Positions 1 to 8,007 of a stretch of DNA of 64,000 nucleotides are shown here, piece by piece. The notes beneath the pieces are model-generated. The model searched no databases. It was given only the letters and a program-made list of their open reading frames with translations, and was not told where the DNA came from. The translations under genes and the position numbers were made by a program. How positions within the stretch are numbered: position 1 is the stretch's first letter; the number at the start of each line of letters is the position of its first letter. The DNA comes from Adlercreutzia sp. ZJ473. GTDB taxonomy: Bacteria; Actinomycetota; Coriobacteriia; Coriobacteriales; Eggerthellaceae. Location: assembly GCF_013185065.1 (NCBI RefSeq), contig NZ_JAAVTO010000002.1:43703-107702 (forward strand), in the 5' to 3' direction.

Positions 1-297
1 GGCTCCACGCCGAGGGAGGCGGCGTTCCCCTCGATCCGCTCGGCGATAGGGTCGGGCCTCACCCCCGCCCTCGCCACCATGTCGGCAGCGGGGATCGTCC
101 AGATCCCCGGCATGATGTCCGGGCAGGTGCTTGCCGGCGCCGACCCCATGATCGCGGCGAAGTACCAGATCGTCGTCTTGCTCATGATCTCTGCGGCCAC
201 GACCTTGGCCATCGTCGCGATCTGCTTCACCACCTATCGCAAGCGCTTCACGCCAGACGGGTGCTTCCTCTCTCCCGCGCTGCGCGACGAGCAGTAG
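1..297 (+). CDS. fetB: FetB-type (UPF0014/YbbM) metal exporter permease, 3' part
   Basis: The reading frame is open from base 1 and ends at 297, so only the last 98 residues of the gene are here. The text contains the hallmark stretch MVQLPGMM-like (here IVQIPGMMSGQ), then LAGADP and YQIVVLLMI. These characterise the last transmembrane helices of the UPF0014/FetB family. In Escherichia coli FetA/FetB form an ABC exporter linked to iron homeostasis. The ATPase partner would be expected upstream, outside the window. The C-terminus ends shortly after a positively charged YRKRF segment, normal for the family. Only 6 bases separate it from the convergent MerR gene, with no obvious terminator between. 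Confidence 0.85.
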   Translation, partial: GSTPREAAFPSIRSAIGSGLTPALATMSAAGIVQIPGMMSGQVLAGADPMIAAKYQIVVLLMISAATTLAIVAICFTTYRKRFTPDGCFLSPALRDEQ

Positions 298-303
298 CTT
301 TCG

Positions 304-1125
304 CTACGCTTGGGGCTCTGCGGTCTTGCGGATGGGGATCTGGACCTCGGTCAGCCACTCGGATACGTCGTCCTTGTTCCAGATGCCGTCGATGTAGCTC
401 GTGCGGGGGTCGCCGGCGACCTCGTATCCGTTCTGCTCGACCCATTCGAGCGCGTGGGCGAACGCAGGCCCCATGTCCTCGTAGGGACCCTGGTGCATCA
501 CCGACGCCACGTCGAGCGCGGGCGCCACCATGAAGCGGATCCCGTCGAAGTCGTCCTTCAGCTCGGTCACGGCCTCGCAGTAGAGGATGTGGTTGTCCGT
601 CTCGCGCCACTCGCGGTCGAGGTTCACCGTGTAGCAGTACTTGGGCGTGGCGCACCTGAGGTCGGGATACTTCGCGCGCAGCTTCTCGCCGAGCGCCGGC
701 ATCTCCCTGAAGTAGTCCGCGAACGTGCGCATCGTGTACTCCTTGCAGTAGATGATCTGCTCGGGGATGTGCTTCACCGTCGTCGTGTATGGCATGGTGC
801 CCTCCTTGTTCTCCTTCAGAATGAACTGGACGCGAGAGAGCATGGCCTGCCGCTCGGCGATCTCCTGCTCGAGCTCCGTGGCGTGACGCTGCAGTATCTC
901 CTCCGCATCGCCTCCGGATGCGATGCGGGCGACCTGGCCGATGGGAAGCCCCGCCTGGCGAAGCGACTGGATGCGGTGCAGGTCCACGAGCTGCGCCGCG
1001 TCGTAGAGCCGGTAGCCTGTGAACCGGTCCACCGCGCGCGGCTTCAGAAGCCCCACCTCGTCGTAGTAGCGCAGCGTCTTCACCGTGGTCATGGCCATCT
1101 TCGAGAACTCGCCGATGCGGAACAT
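304..1125 (-). CDS. MerR-family regulator with GyrI-like effector-binding domain
   Basis: 273 aa. Residues about 2-70 are a MerR winged helix-turn-helix (RIGEFSKMAMTTVKTLRYYDE, then GYRLYD). They are followed by a dimerisation coiled coil to about residue 110 and a C-terminal GyrI/AraC-effector-like domain (about 118-268). This is the BmrR-type architecture, in which small hydrophobic ligands trigger promoter remodelling. The start ATG at 1123-1125 has an AAAGG-type ribosome site. It lies downstream of the methyltransferase gene on the same strand with a 137-bp gap, so it may be separately transcribed. The target and ligand cannot be read from the sequence. Confidence 0.88.
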   Translation of the reverse strand: MFRIGEFSKMAMTTVKTLRYYDEVGLLKPRAVDRFTGYRLYDAAQLVDLHRIQSLRQAGLPIGQVARIASGGDAEEILQRHATELEQEIAERQAMLSRVQFILKENKEGTMPYTTTVKHIPEQIIYCKEYTMRTFADYFREMPALGEKLRAKYPDLRCATPKYCYTVNLDREWRETDNHILYCEAVTELKDDFDGIRFMVAPALDVASVMHQGPYEDMGPAFAHALEWVEQNGYEVAGDPRTSYIDGIWNKDDVSEWLTEVQIPIRKTAEPQA

Positions 1126-1221
1126 GCCTTGCCTTTCTCTCGCGATGCCACCAGTCTCATCCCTCCCGCAACGGGAGAGTCAAGGAGCGTTTTTTAATTA
1201 TCTCTTATTCGTGCGGAGCGG

Positions 1222-1253
1222 CGGCGGCCGGCGACGAGGCGCGCCGGCCGCCG
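1222..1253. terminator. 12-bp GC hairpin between methyltransferase and MerR genes
   Basis: Perfect inverted repeat CGGCGGCCGGCG (1222-1233) and its complement (1242-1253) with an 8-base loop, just past the stop of the methyltransferase gene. On the minus strand no T-run follows, so it is either a Rho-assisted terminator or an mRNA-stabilising 3' hairpin. On the plus strand it is followed by a short T-run. Confidence 0.5.
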
Positions 1254-1262
1254 GGCTTTTCC

Positions 1263-1985
1263 CTACAGCCTTCTCAGCACGATGCCGATGCTGTTCAGCA
1301 GCCTGCCCGCGCCGGCCTCCATCGAGGCGCGGTCGCCGGCGGCGTACTCGTTGTCGCAGGCGAGCCAATCCGCCCACGCCTCATCATGGCAGCTCAAGGG
1401 GGCTATGCGCTCGATGCGCACGCCGCGCGTGGACTCGATCATGGCGCGCCACCAGTCCATGTCATGCATGTACTCCAGCTGCTCGGGCGTCCAGCTCAGC
1501 AGCAGCTCAGGAGGCAGGTTGTCGTGGCAGTCTCGCACCATGCCGGGGATGGCGAAGTACAGAAGCCCGCCGCGCTTGACGTGCGGCAGGAGCTTCTCGC
1601 CCAGGTACGCGGAGTCGCGGCCGAAGTAGTTGTAGGAGTCGATGCTGACGACTGCGTCGAAGAACTCCGTGGCGAAGGGCAGCCCCTGCGAGGCGTCGGC
1701 CTTGACGGGGCAGATCTGCCGGTTGGACAGCCCCATCTCCTCGAAGAAGCGCATGTTCTCGCCGGGGTCGCTCCACAGGTCGACGGCATAGGTGGCAAAG
1801 CCGTACTCGCGGGCCAGCATGCACGAGGTGATGCCCGTGCCCGAGCCGAGGTCGAGCACCACGGCGCCTTGCGGGATCTCATGCTCGCGAAGGAGCTCCT
1901 CGCAGAGCTTCAGGGGGTTGGGGCCCATGATCTTGGACTTGACGACGCTTGGAGGGAACGTCCCTGATTTGGGGAAGTGGTTCAT
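1263..1985 (-). CDS. Class I SAM-dependent methyltransferase
   Basis: 240 aa from the ATG at 1983-1985, which has an AGAAAGAGA ribosome site. An upstream in-frame start at 2039 lacks one. Motif I is VLDLGSGTGIT (residues about 43-53), followed by the acidic post-motif AVDLWSD that holds the SAM ribose. The segment VVSIDSYNYFG occupies the motif IV position. The family (Methyltransf_11/25-like) acts on small molecules or unknown substrates. No substrate-specific motif is recognised. The next gene on the strand is a MerR regulator with an effector-binding domain, which hints at response to a small toxic molecule. That link is only inference from neighbourhood. Confidence 0.8.
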   Translation of the reverse strand: MNHFPKSGTFPPSVVKSKIMGPNPLKLCEELLREHEIPQGAVVLDLGSGTGITSCMLAREYGFATYAVDLWSDPGENMRFFEEMGLSNRQICPVKADASQGLPFATEFFDAVVSIDSYNYFGRDSAYLGEKLLPHVKRGGLLYFAIPGMVRDCHDNLPPELLLSWTPEQLEYMHDMDWWRAMIESTRGVRIERIAPLSCHDEAWADWLACDNEYAAGDRASMEAGAGRLLNSIGIVLRRL

Positions 1986-2222
1986 CGTTGTCTCTTTCTG
2001 TAGTTTCGAATGAATGGAGTCGAATGAGGCGAACACCAACCATGCGGCCTGACGGCCGTTCTCGATAAGAGCTATTCGGTTGGCGTTCTTCTACAGAACA
2101 ATGACCAAAAAGACATCCCCTTGAAGGACTTGGTTTTACAACGGCCCTATTCTACGGCGGGACGCGGCGGTTTTCAAGGGCGCGCTGCGTCTTGGGTCAG
2201 CTTTCGCGCCTGCGCCGCCACG

Positions 2223-2252
2223 TTCAGAATCTTTTCTGAAACGTGCTACACT
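2223..2252 (+). promoter_or_regulatory. Promoter with overlapping palindromic operator of the Phd/ParE pair
   Basis: TTCAGAA (2223-2229), four bases, TTCTGAA (2234-2240) is a perfect 7-bp inverted repeat that extends imperfectly to ACGTTCAGAA/TTCTGAAACGT. A TTCAGA -35-like hexamer lies in the left arm and TACACT (2247-2252) is an 18-bp-spaced -10. The antitoxin ATG is at 2288. A palindrome over the -35 is the expected arrangement for antitoxin autorepression. Confidence 0.6.
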
Positions 2253-2287
2253 GACCACATGGCAAGCGCGGCGAAGGAAGGTGCACC

Positions 2288-2566
2288 ATGCCCATTACGC
2301 GAACCTCATCCGACCTACAGCGAAACATCAGCGAAGTGTATGAGCTGTGCGAGCAGCATGACCAGCCCGTCTACATCACGCGCAACGGCCATGCCGACCT
2401 CGTTGTCATGAGCGCCCGCGCCTACGAGCGGCAGGCCCTTTTGAGCCGGCAGGTATACGAGTACGAGATGGAGCTGCGCGACCGCGCCAACCGCGCCTAC
2501 GAGGACATGAAGGCCGGGAGAGAGAAGTCGCTCAAGCAGATCAACCGCGAGATGGGTCTGGCATGA
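2288..2566 (+). CDS. Phd/YefM-family antitoxin
   Basis: 92 aa with a GGAAGGTG ribosome site. The N-terminal half has the Phd/YefM fold signature. ITRTSSDLQRNISEV pairs with QPVYITRNGHADLVVMS and AYER, which match the conserved 'P..IT.nG....vl.s...Y' pattern. The charged helical C-terminus (about 55-92) would wrap the toxin. The stop codon overlaps the start of the ParE-like toxin gene by 4 bases (ATGA), giving translational coupling. The promoter carries a palindromic operator, so the pair is likely autoregulated. Confidence 0.88.
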   Translation: MPITRTSSDLQRNISEVYELCEQHDQPVYITRNGHADLVVMSARAYERQALLSRQVYEYEMELRDRANRAYEDMKAGREKSLKQINREMGLA

Positions 2567-2985
2567 GCGCCAGCGACGAAGGTCACGGCAACGGTGCGGG
2601 TTGTGTCGGCGGCGCGGGTTGCGGAAGCGGCGAAGGCTGCGCCAGCGAAGAGATTCGCGGTAACGGTGAGGAGCCTCCCTACGAGGTGAGGCTCTCCGAA
2701 GCCGCCGAAGTCGCGTATCGAGATCTCGCCCCGAGCGCCGCCTTCCCGAAGCTCAGGAAGATGCTCGACCTTCTTGACACCGTTCCTGAAATCGGGCGAA
2801 TCTACGACCCTGACTATCCGGCTGCGCTTCCTGATATGAAGATGCGCGTCACCTATGCGGGGCGTTACGGCATCTACTACGTAGTCGAGGAGCGCCTTCG
2901 GCTGGTGCGCGTGCTGTTCATAGAGGATCAGCGTCGCGACCCGCTCAATCGCTTCTACGGCATATATCCCTACGAAGAAGAGTAG
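2563..2985 (+). CDS. RelE/ParE-family toxin with atypical Gly/Cys N-terminal tail
   Basis: 140 aa. Residues about 38-140 fit a RelE/ParE fold: YEVRLSEAAEVAYRDL, then MKMRVTYAGRYGIYYVVEE and VLFIEDQRRDP, the last resembling the terminal strand of RelE toxins. Family members are usually 90-105 aa. Here about 37 extra residues rich in Gly, Cys and Glu (GAGC, GGAGC, GEGC repeats) precede the fold. The tail may be an artefact of an early start, since overlap with the antitoxin gene sets the ATG at 2563 and no better internal start with a ribosome site is seen. The target (mRNA or gyrase) is unknown. Confidence 0.8.
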   Translation: MSASDEGHGNGAGCVGGAGCGSGEGCASEEIRGNGEEPPYEVRLSEAAEVAYRDLAPSAAFPKLRKMLDLLDTVPEIGRIYDPDYPAALPDMKMRVTYAGRYGIYYVVEERLRLVRVLFIEDQRRDPLNRFYGIYPYEEE

Positions 2986-3104
2986 AGTGCTCGGCAAGGG
3001 AATTTTTCGCAGCACGCCCCTGGAGTATCTTGATTTGCCAGTTGAGGTGATAAGCTGGGCGGCGCAGAGAGCCGACAAAGCCTGGATATTGGATGAAAAG
3101 CCGA

Positions 3105-3140
3105 CAGAGACGCGGTCCTGCGTGTGCGGCCGCGTCTCTG
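3105..3140. terminator. Hairpin between convergent toxin and alcohol dehydrogenase genes
   Basis: CAGAGACGCGG (3105-3115) and CCGCGTCTCTG (3130-3140) form an 11-bp perfect stem with a 14-base loop. It sits in the 200-bp convergent gap (2986-3186). No T-run follows on either strand, so bidirectional termination is probable but not certain. The rest of this gap holds a short open frame on the plus strand that I do not recognise. Confidence 0.5.
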
Positions 3141-3186
3141 TACGCGGATCGCAACTTAAGGTTGTAGCCCGCTCAGCCGCAGTCCA

Positions 3187-4248
3187 CTAGCCAATCGGAC
3201 CGTAGTAAACGACTGGCTTGATGCAGTCCCGGTTGGCCCCATTCATCATATGTAAGGCTTCCTCAGTGCTCTCGATGCCCTCGAGGCGATGTGTAACCAA
3301 CTTTTCGGGCGAAAAGCGTCCCAGCTCTACCAAGGTAAGGAGCCGCTCCAAGATCTCGCGGTTGACGTCGACCAGCACGCTCTTGAACGTTTTGTCCATG
3401 AGGAATCCGTAGTAAGCCAAAGGCTTCGCCTCCTCTCCCATGAAGCTTGCGAGGTTGATGACGGTTCCGTTCTTCTTGGTCATGAACAGGCCCTGGTTGA
3501 TCGTGCTGGAGTCCTTGCCGCCGCATACGATGGCGCTGTCGACAGGACCATCGTTAGCTGTGACCACTTGCTGTACGATATCGCCATCACGGTAGGAGAT
3601 GAAGTCGGTTGCCCCGTATTCCTTGGCGATATCGAAGCACAGCTGGCGCGATCCTATGGCATAAATTCGACCTGCGCCCGCAAGCGCTGCGGCTGCAACC
3701 GCCATGAGGCCGATCGCTCCGATGCCGATTACGGCAACTGAATCACCGAATCTGATGTTGGCGTTGCGAATGCCCTCGAAAGAGGTTGAGGCCATGTCCG
3801 TCAGCATGACTGCTTGCTCCCAGGTGATGGACTCGGGGATCTTCGCTAAGTTCATGTCAGCGTCAAATACGAAGTACTTCTCTGCGAATGCTCCCTGCTG
3901 CCAGTTTTCAGCCTTGCCGTAGACGGTCATGTTGTGAGCTCGGGCGTATCCCGCCTGGGCTTCCTTGGTTCGGAAATTATTGATAGCTGCGCCAACAGCC
4001 ACTCGGTCACCTATCTTGAAGTCCTTAACCTCAGATCCAACCTCCACGACATAGCCGCAGGTCTCATGGCCTATGGCTTTGCCCAGGCACCCGGGTACGG
4101 CATGGGGGTTCTCTATGATATGGGTATCGGACGTGCACGGTGCTACGATGTGGGGCTTGATGATTGCGTCATACGGCCCGCATTTTGGCTCAGGAAGGTT
4201 GTCTCCCATCTCAACCCGTCCCTTTTCAACGAGAACCAGTCCCTTCAT
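3187..4248 (-). CDS. NADP-type zinc-dependent secondary alcohol dehydrogenase
   Basis: 353 aa from the ATG at 4246-4248, preceded by GCGAGGGAG. It resembles the Thermoanaerobacter/Clostridium isopropanol dehydrogenase family. The catalytic zinc ligands are visible as Cys38 (APCTSD), His61 (IGHE) and Asp151 (LTDM). These replace the Cys-His-Cys set of horse-type enzymes. The Rossmann motif GIGAIGL is followed by GSR, the residues that bind the NADP 2'-phosphate in this family. The structural zinc lobe is absent, also typical. It would interconvert secondary alcohols and ketones or short aldehydes. It lies in one operon with a VOC protein (95-bp gap). A Crp-type site precedes that operon. Confidence 0.87.
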   Translation of the reverse strand: MKGLVLVEKGRVEMGDNLPEPKCGPYDAIIKPHIVAPCTSDTHIIENPHAVPGCLGKAIGHETCGYVVEVGSEVKDFKIGDRVAVGAAINNFRTKEAQAGYARAHNMTVYGKAENWQQGAFAEKYFVFDADMNLAKIPESITWEQAVMLTDMASTSFEGIRNANIRFGDSVAVIGIGAIGLMAVAAAALAGAGRIYAIGSRQLCFDIAKEYGATDFISYRDGDIVQQVVTANDGPVDSAIVCGGKDSSTINQGLFMTKKNGTVINLASFMGEEAKPLAYYGFLMDKTFKSVLVDVNREILERLLTLVELGRFSPEKLVTHRLEGIESTEEALHMMNGANRDCIKPVVYYGPIG

Positions 4249-4343
4249 CTTTGCTCCCTCGCTTTCTTTGAGTACGCTGACCAAGCAGGCTTGGACCTTT
4301 TTGGGCCCCTGCCTTTGTCTAGGTGATCATCGAGCCACGTTGG

Positions 4344-4766
4344 TTACTTTTCGATGAGCTCGACCATGTATCCGTCGGGATCGAAGACGTAGGAGAAGCG
4401 ATATCCGCTCGAACCGCACAGGGGGATATCGATCTCAGTACCAGCATCGACGACCTTCTGATATGCCTCGTCAATGTTGTCGTAAAGAAGAGCGACGTGG
4501 CTCGACCAGAAGTCTTCGTGCTTGACCTTGCCCTCCATCCTGCGCTGTTCAATGTTGAAGAACTGGAACAGCTCGACGCACTCAAGGCCGTCTTCTGCGG
4601 CCAGAAGCACGATGCGCATCTTTGACTCCTCGTCGCGGGTGAGGCTTTTCGCGGGAATCACTCCGAAGTCCTTGGAAACGCGAAGTCCCAAGACGTTGCA
4701 GTAGAAGTCAATTGATCGGTCCATGTCGATGACGCAAATTGAGGTATGTCCGGTGTATGCTGCCAT
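4344..4766 (-). CDS. VOC-superfamily (glyoxalase I-like) protein
   Basis: 140 aa. Two beta-alpha-beta-beta-beta modules are visible. The first starts YTGHTSICVIDMDRSIDFY with its terminal ECVELFQF. The second starts SSHVALLYDNIDEAY and ends FDPDGYMVELIEK. Candidate metal ligands are His7, a Glu in VELF, His in SSHVA and Glu in MVELIE, the standard VOC arrangement. The family includes lactoylglutathione lyases, dioxygenases and epimerases, and the substrate here is not determinable. It is the first gene of an operon with the alcohol dehydrogenase. A -35 TTGAGA and -10 AATGAT (4865-4893, minus strand) sit directly below the Crp-type palindrome. Confidence 0.82.
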   Translation of the reverse strand: MAAYTGHTSICVIDMDRSIDFYCNVLGLRVSKDFGVIPAKSLTRDEESKMRIVLLAAEDGLECVELFQFFNIEQRRMEGKVKHEDFWSSHVALLYDNIDEAYQKVVDAGTEIDIPLCGSSGYRFSYVFDPDGYMVELIEK

Positions 4767-4890
4767 GCATTTCTCCTCTCTCTATTTTCTCGCGTGTACG
4801 CGGCTTATTGCGACCGTCATGCTGCGCTAGCTTTGGTGGAGTGCGGGTCAGCTTGGCGATCGCCATCATTTAACCAAACGTCGGAGATCT

Positions 4891-4914
4891 CAATTGTGGT
4901 GTTAAGCGCAATTG
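4891..4914 (-). promoter_or_regulatory. Crp/Fnr-type operator upstream of the VOC/alcohol dehydrogenase operon
   Basis: CAATTGTG, eight bases, CGCAATTG is an inverted repeat with one mismatch. It shares 15 of 20 positions with the site at 12011-12030 before the Crp/Fnr gene. On the minus strand a TTGAGA -35 (4893-4888) and AATGAT -10 (4870-4865, 17-bp spacer) follow. This puts the palindrome centre near -44, a class II activator position. The other flank leads to the molybdoenzyme operon more than 500 bp away. Confidence 0.6.
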
Positions 4915-5082
4915 CGTGTCCGCATTCTAGGCGACTCCGCCGATGGTCCAGATGGGCCGCAATTCGCGTGATGTTGCTCGCCTGCCGTGTTTGTCGGTGA
5001 GGAGCTGATCTCCGGGAGCGTGGCTATCGGACACGATGCGCTCGCGTCGCAGGAGCGGGATCTCACAGTTTCCGAGGATTCT

Positions 5083-5250
5083 TTAGACCGAAAGGAAGCC
5101 GCCGCCCGTGACGTAAGCCTGGCCCGTAGCGAAGGGATGCTCGTCGGACAGCAGGAAGAGGGTCATGCGAGCGTTCTCTTCCGCGTTGGAAAGTCGGCCC
5201 ATAGGGATCTGGCTGCAAGCCGTTTTTTGGAAGGCCGACTCCATAGAATA
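5083..5250 (-). pseudogene. C-terminal remnant of a short-chain dehydrogenase (SDR) gene
   Basis: The minus strand translates to IPMGRLSN, AEENARMTLFLLSDEH, FATGQAYVTGGG and a stop. This is the conserved C-terminal end of SDR enzymes (PMGR, FLaSde, iTGq, vdGG). Upstream the homology stops near 5250 with no nucleotide-binding or YxxxK region, so about 80 percent of the gene is missing. It lies in the gap between the VOC gene and the molybdoenzyme operon (4767-5421), which otherwise contains the Crp-type site and a TATATT -10 candidate at 5334-5339. It is a relic of an alcohol or steroid-type dehydrogenase once present in this redox cluster. Confidence 0.75.
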
Positions 5251-5421
5251 GCGCAGTTTCGTTCGGCTTTGGCCGCAGGGGATTAATCCTTCGAATGGTG
5301 TGACCGACCACAGTTCATCGATCGGACGGCAAGTATATTCCTTTGCAACGGACGAACTGGCATGGGCACTGATGCCAGGTTCTCCGCGAGAACGAGAGGC
5401 AGGAAATGGCAGGAGGAGAAT

Positions 5422-8004
5422 ATGACGAACAAATGGGCTCCTGAAGAGGGCCAGCTCGAGCGCGTAACAGCCAAAATCGTCGAGCGTCATGCTGAAGACG
5501 AGATCTTCACCGGCGTATGCTCGAAGAACGGCTGCTGGGACGTTTGCCTGCTCAAGGGACATGTCGGCAAAGACGGCAAGGTCAACGCCGTTGAGACCGA
5601 CAACTCCATTCATCCCAACTGTGGTCGCGAGGACGAGTACTGCGACTTCGACGATTTCGTGAAGGGCATGTATCAGAAGCGTGCCTGCACGCGTGGCCGC
5701 CTGATTCGCTCCGACGTCGAGTCCCCGACCCGCATCACGCAGCCAATGCGTCGCGTCGGGCCCAAAGGTCCTGGCGCTACCTTCGAGCCGATCAGCTGGG
5801 ATGAGGCTCTCGATGAGATTGCGCGTATGTACTCTGAGACTCGCGAGAAGTACGGCCCTCTTTCCGTTTATTGCGACGGCATGATGGGCAAGTCCTGGGA
5901 CCCGTGGGGAAGCTGGCTTCCCGGTGGCTCCGTTGCGTGTTGGGGCGAGGACTCCTACGAGTCTACAAACTTCGCCGATGACATCATGTACGGCCACAGC
6001 GCTGACTGGATCGACCAAGTTGACGGCATCGCCGAGGTGCAGACTTTTTTCGATTCCAAGCTGATGATCCTGTTCGGTCTGGATACCGCCAATAACTTCA
6101 CCGAGCGCACCTACTACCAACTGCTTGCGAAGGAGAAGGGCATCCCCATCATCTACATCGACCCGCGTTTTTCCTGGACCGCTCAGGCTATTGCGACCCA
6201 GTGGATTCCAATCAAGCCGGGTACCGACATCGCGCTCATCTTTGCAATGACCTATGTTCTCATCGAGGAAGATCTCGTTGATCATGAGTTCATCGAGAAG
6301 TTCGTTGAGCCTGAGGGCTACCGCAAGTACGTCGACATGATCATGGGGAACGAGCCCGAGTGGTATTGCCAGGGCATGGCTTCCATGGAAGAGCCGAAGA
6401 CCCCCGAATGGGCCGAGCAGATCTGCGGCATTCCCGCTGAGACTATTCGCGAGCTTGCTCGCCTTTATGGCAAGACCAGCCAGGAAGGCCCTGTATACAT
6501 TCGCATGATTTGGGCAGCCACCCGTGCCATCTACGGAAAGGACACGGCACGTGCGTTCAACGTCTTGCAGACGATTTGTGGCAATTTCGGCAAGAAGGGT
6601 TGCGCGGGTAACGGCACTGGCTTCGGCCGTCGCAAGGGTACTCATGCTCCCTATTCGTTGATGTACGTGGCAAACGGTACCGGCCCCTACGGCGAGACCA
6701 TCTGCATGGAGGCCGAGGCCTATAACAAGGCCGTCCTGCTTCACCCGAAGATGGAAGCTGGCGAGATCACCAAGGAAGAGTACTGCTACGAAATCGGTTG
6801 CTCTGCCACTGGCCCTATGCCCAACATTCACATGATTTGCGACATTCCGTCAAATCGCAATCTTGCTGCTGGCTGGTACGGTGTCAACGAGCGCCTCGAA
6901 GCACTCAAACAGGTCGATTATTTCGTGTACATGCACTGGAATCTGAAGAATGCCACCTGCTGCTATGCTGACATCGTGTTGCCGCAGACCAGCTCCTCCA
7001 TGGAGTCCCCGTGGAACAGCCTTGTGTACAACCTCAGCCTCTGCAACGGCATCAACCCCGGTACCCACAATCACTTCATCTTGGGCGACGGCAGGAGTAA
7101 GGCTCCCGAGAACACCCGCTACACCTGGTGGATCGTCAAGGAGATTGCTGTCCGTCTCGGCATCGCCGATGAGTTCTGCCCCAACATCAAGGACATGGAC
7201 AACGACGAGCTTGAAGAGTACATCATCAAGGATGCAAGTCGTATTGCATATGAGGCATGGTGCGGATACAGCCCCAATGCCAAGAACGCACCGTCTTGGG
7301 AAGAGTTCATGGCTCAGGATGAGCAGATTTTCCGCTGGCCCATGGACGACTACTTCGTATACGGCATGGACCACATCCAGAACGGCAAGCCCTTCAACAC
7401 CAGGTCGGGCAAGATCGAGTACTACAACGAGTTCATCGCCGATCATGATATGCGCAAAGCAAAGATCGGCGCATCCCAGCGCCAGCTCGGCTGCAACGAC
7501 ATCAAGGCACTGCCGTTCTACCGCAAGTCGCCACAGGGTATGCAGTCCCCGCGCACGAAGCAGTTCCCGCTGTACATGATTACCCCGCACTCTCCCTATC
7601 GTCAGCACACCGCTTTCGACCATAGCGACTGGGTGAGAGACGAGCATCGTGCATCCATATGGTTGTCAGTCGCAGACGCTAAGTCCCGCGGCATTAAAGA
7701 TGGCGATCCTGTGCGCGTGCACAGTGATTGCGGCGAGGTCCAGGTTACTGCTTACGTCACGTCCCGTGTGACCCCAGGCGTAACCGTTCTGCCCTTTGGC
7801 CGTTGGTACGAGCCGAACGGCATCAAAACTGAGCTCATGCCCGACGGAATCGATACGCGCGGAGACTGTAATTTTCTGATCTCCGACGACCATTATGGTG
7901 ATGTGAAAGGCTCCATCCTGTGCAACGCCCTCGTCCAGGTCGAGAAGCTTGCTCCTGCAGCCCTCATCGCCAACGCCAGCCAGTTTATCCAGGGAGGGGA
8001 GTAA
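5422..8004 (+). CDS. Molybdopterin oxidoreductase catalytic subunit (DMSO reductase superfamily), leaderless
   Basis: 860 aa from the ATG at 5422 with AGGAGGA 5 bases upstream. A [4Fe-4S] motif is visible as Cys33-X4-Cys38-X3-Cys42-X46-Cys89. It is followed by the typical SWDEALDEIARMY, the IYIDPRFSWTA and IKPGTDIALIFAM dinucleotide-cofactor segments, ADIVLPQTSS, and a C-terminal beta-barrel with ITPHSPYRQHTAFDHSDW. No twin-arginine signal is present, so it should act in the cytoplasm. The residue binding the metal is unclear, with Cys in GGSVACW a candidate. It is followed after 3 bases by a ferredoxin subunit, then NuoE- and NuoF-like genes, implying NAD(H) as electron partner. The substrate is unknown. 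Relatives in Eggerthellaceae include many dehydroxylases and reductases of aromatic compounds. Confidence 0.9.
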   Translation: MTNKWAPEEGQLERVTAKIVERHAEDEIFTGVCSKNGCWDVCLLKGHVGKDGKVNAVETDNSIHPNCGREDEYCDFDDFVKGMYQKRACTRGRLIRSDVESPTRITQPMRRVGPKGPGATFEPISWDEALDEIARMYSETREKYGPLSVYCDGMMGKSWDPWGSWLPGGSVACWGEDSYESTNFADDIMYGHSADWIDQVDGIAEVQTFFDSKLMILFGLDTANNFTERTYYQLLAKEKGIPIIYIDPRFSWTAQAIATQWIPIKPGTDIALIFAMTYVLIEEDLVDHEFIEKFVEPEGYRKYVDMIMGNEPEWYCQGMASMEEPKTPEWAEQICGIPAETIRELARLYGKTSQEGPVYIRMIWAATRAIYGKDTARAFNVLQTICGNFGKKGCAGNGTGFGRRKGTHAPYSLMYVANGTGPYGETICMEAEAYNKAVLLHPKMEAGEITKEEYCYEIGCSATGPMPNIHMICDIPSNRNLAAGWYGVNERLEALKQVDYFVYMHWNLKNATCCYADIVLPQTSSSMESPWNSLVYNLSLCNGINPGTHNHFILGDGRSKAPENTRYTWWIVKEIAVRLGIADEFCPNIKDMDNDELEEYIIKDASRIAYEAWCGYSPNAKNAPSWEEFMAQDEQIFRWPMDDYFVYGMDHIQNGKPFNTRSGKIEYYNEFIADHDMRKAKIGASQRQLGCNDIKALPFYRKSPQGMQSPRTKQFPLYMITPHSPYRQHTAFDHSDWVRDEHRASIWLSVADAKSRGIKDGDPVRVHSDCGEVQVTAYVTSRVTPGVTVLPFGRWYEPNGIKTELMPDGIDTRGDCNFLISDDHYGDVKGSILCNALVQVEKLAPAALIANASQFIQGGE

Positions 8005-8007
8005 ACT

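Noticed and set aside
2987..3190. Small plus-strand gene in the convergent gap
   Set aside because: It has no ribosome site, no recognisable domain and overlaps the terminator-like hairpin.
5422..8004. Pyrogallol-phloroglucinol transhydroxylase large subunit
   Set aside because: An N-terminal [4Fe-4S] motif is present here and NuoEF genes follow; the transhydroxylase large subunit lacks that cluster and needs no NADH module.
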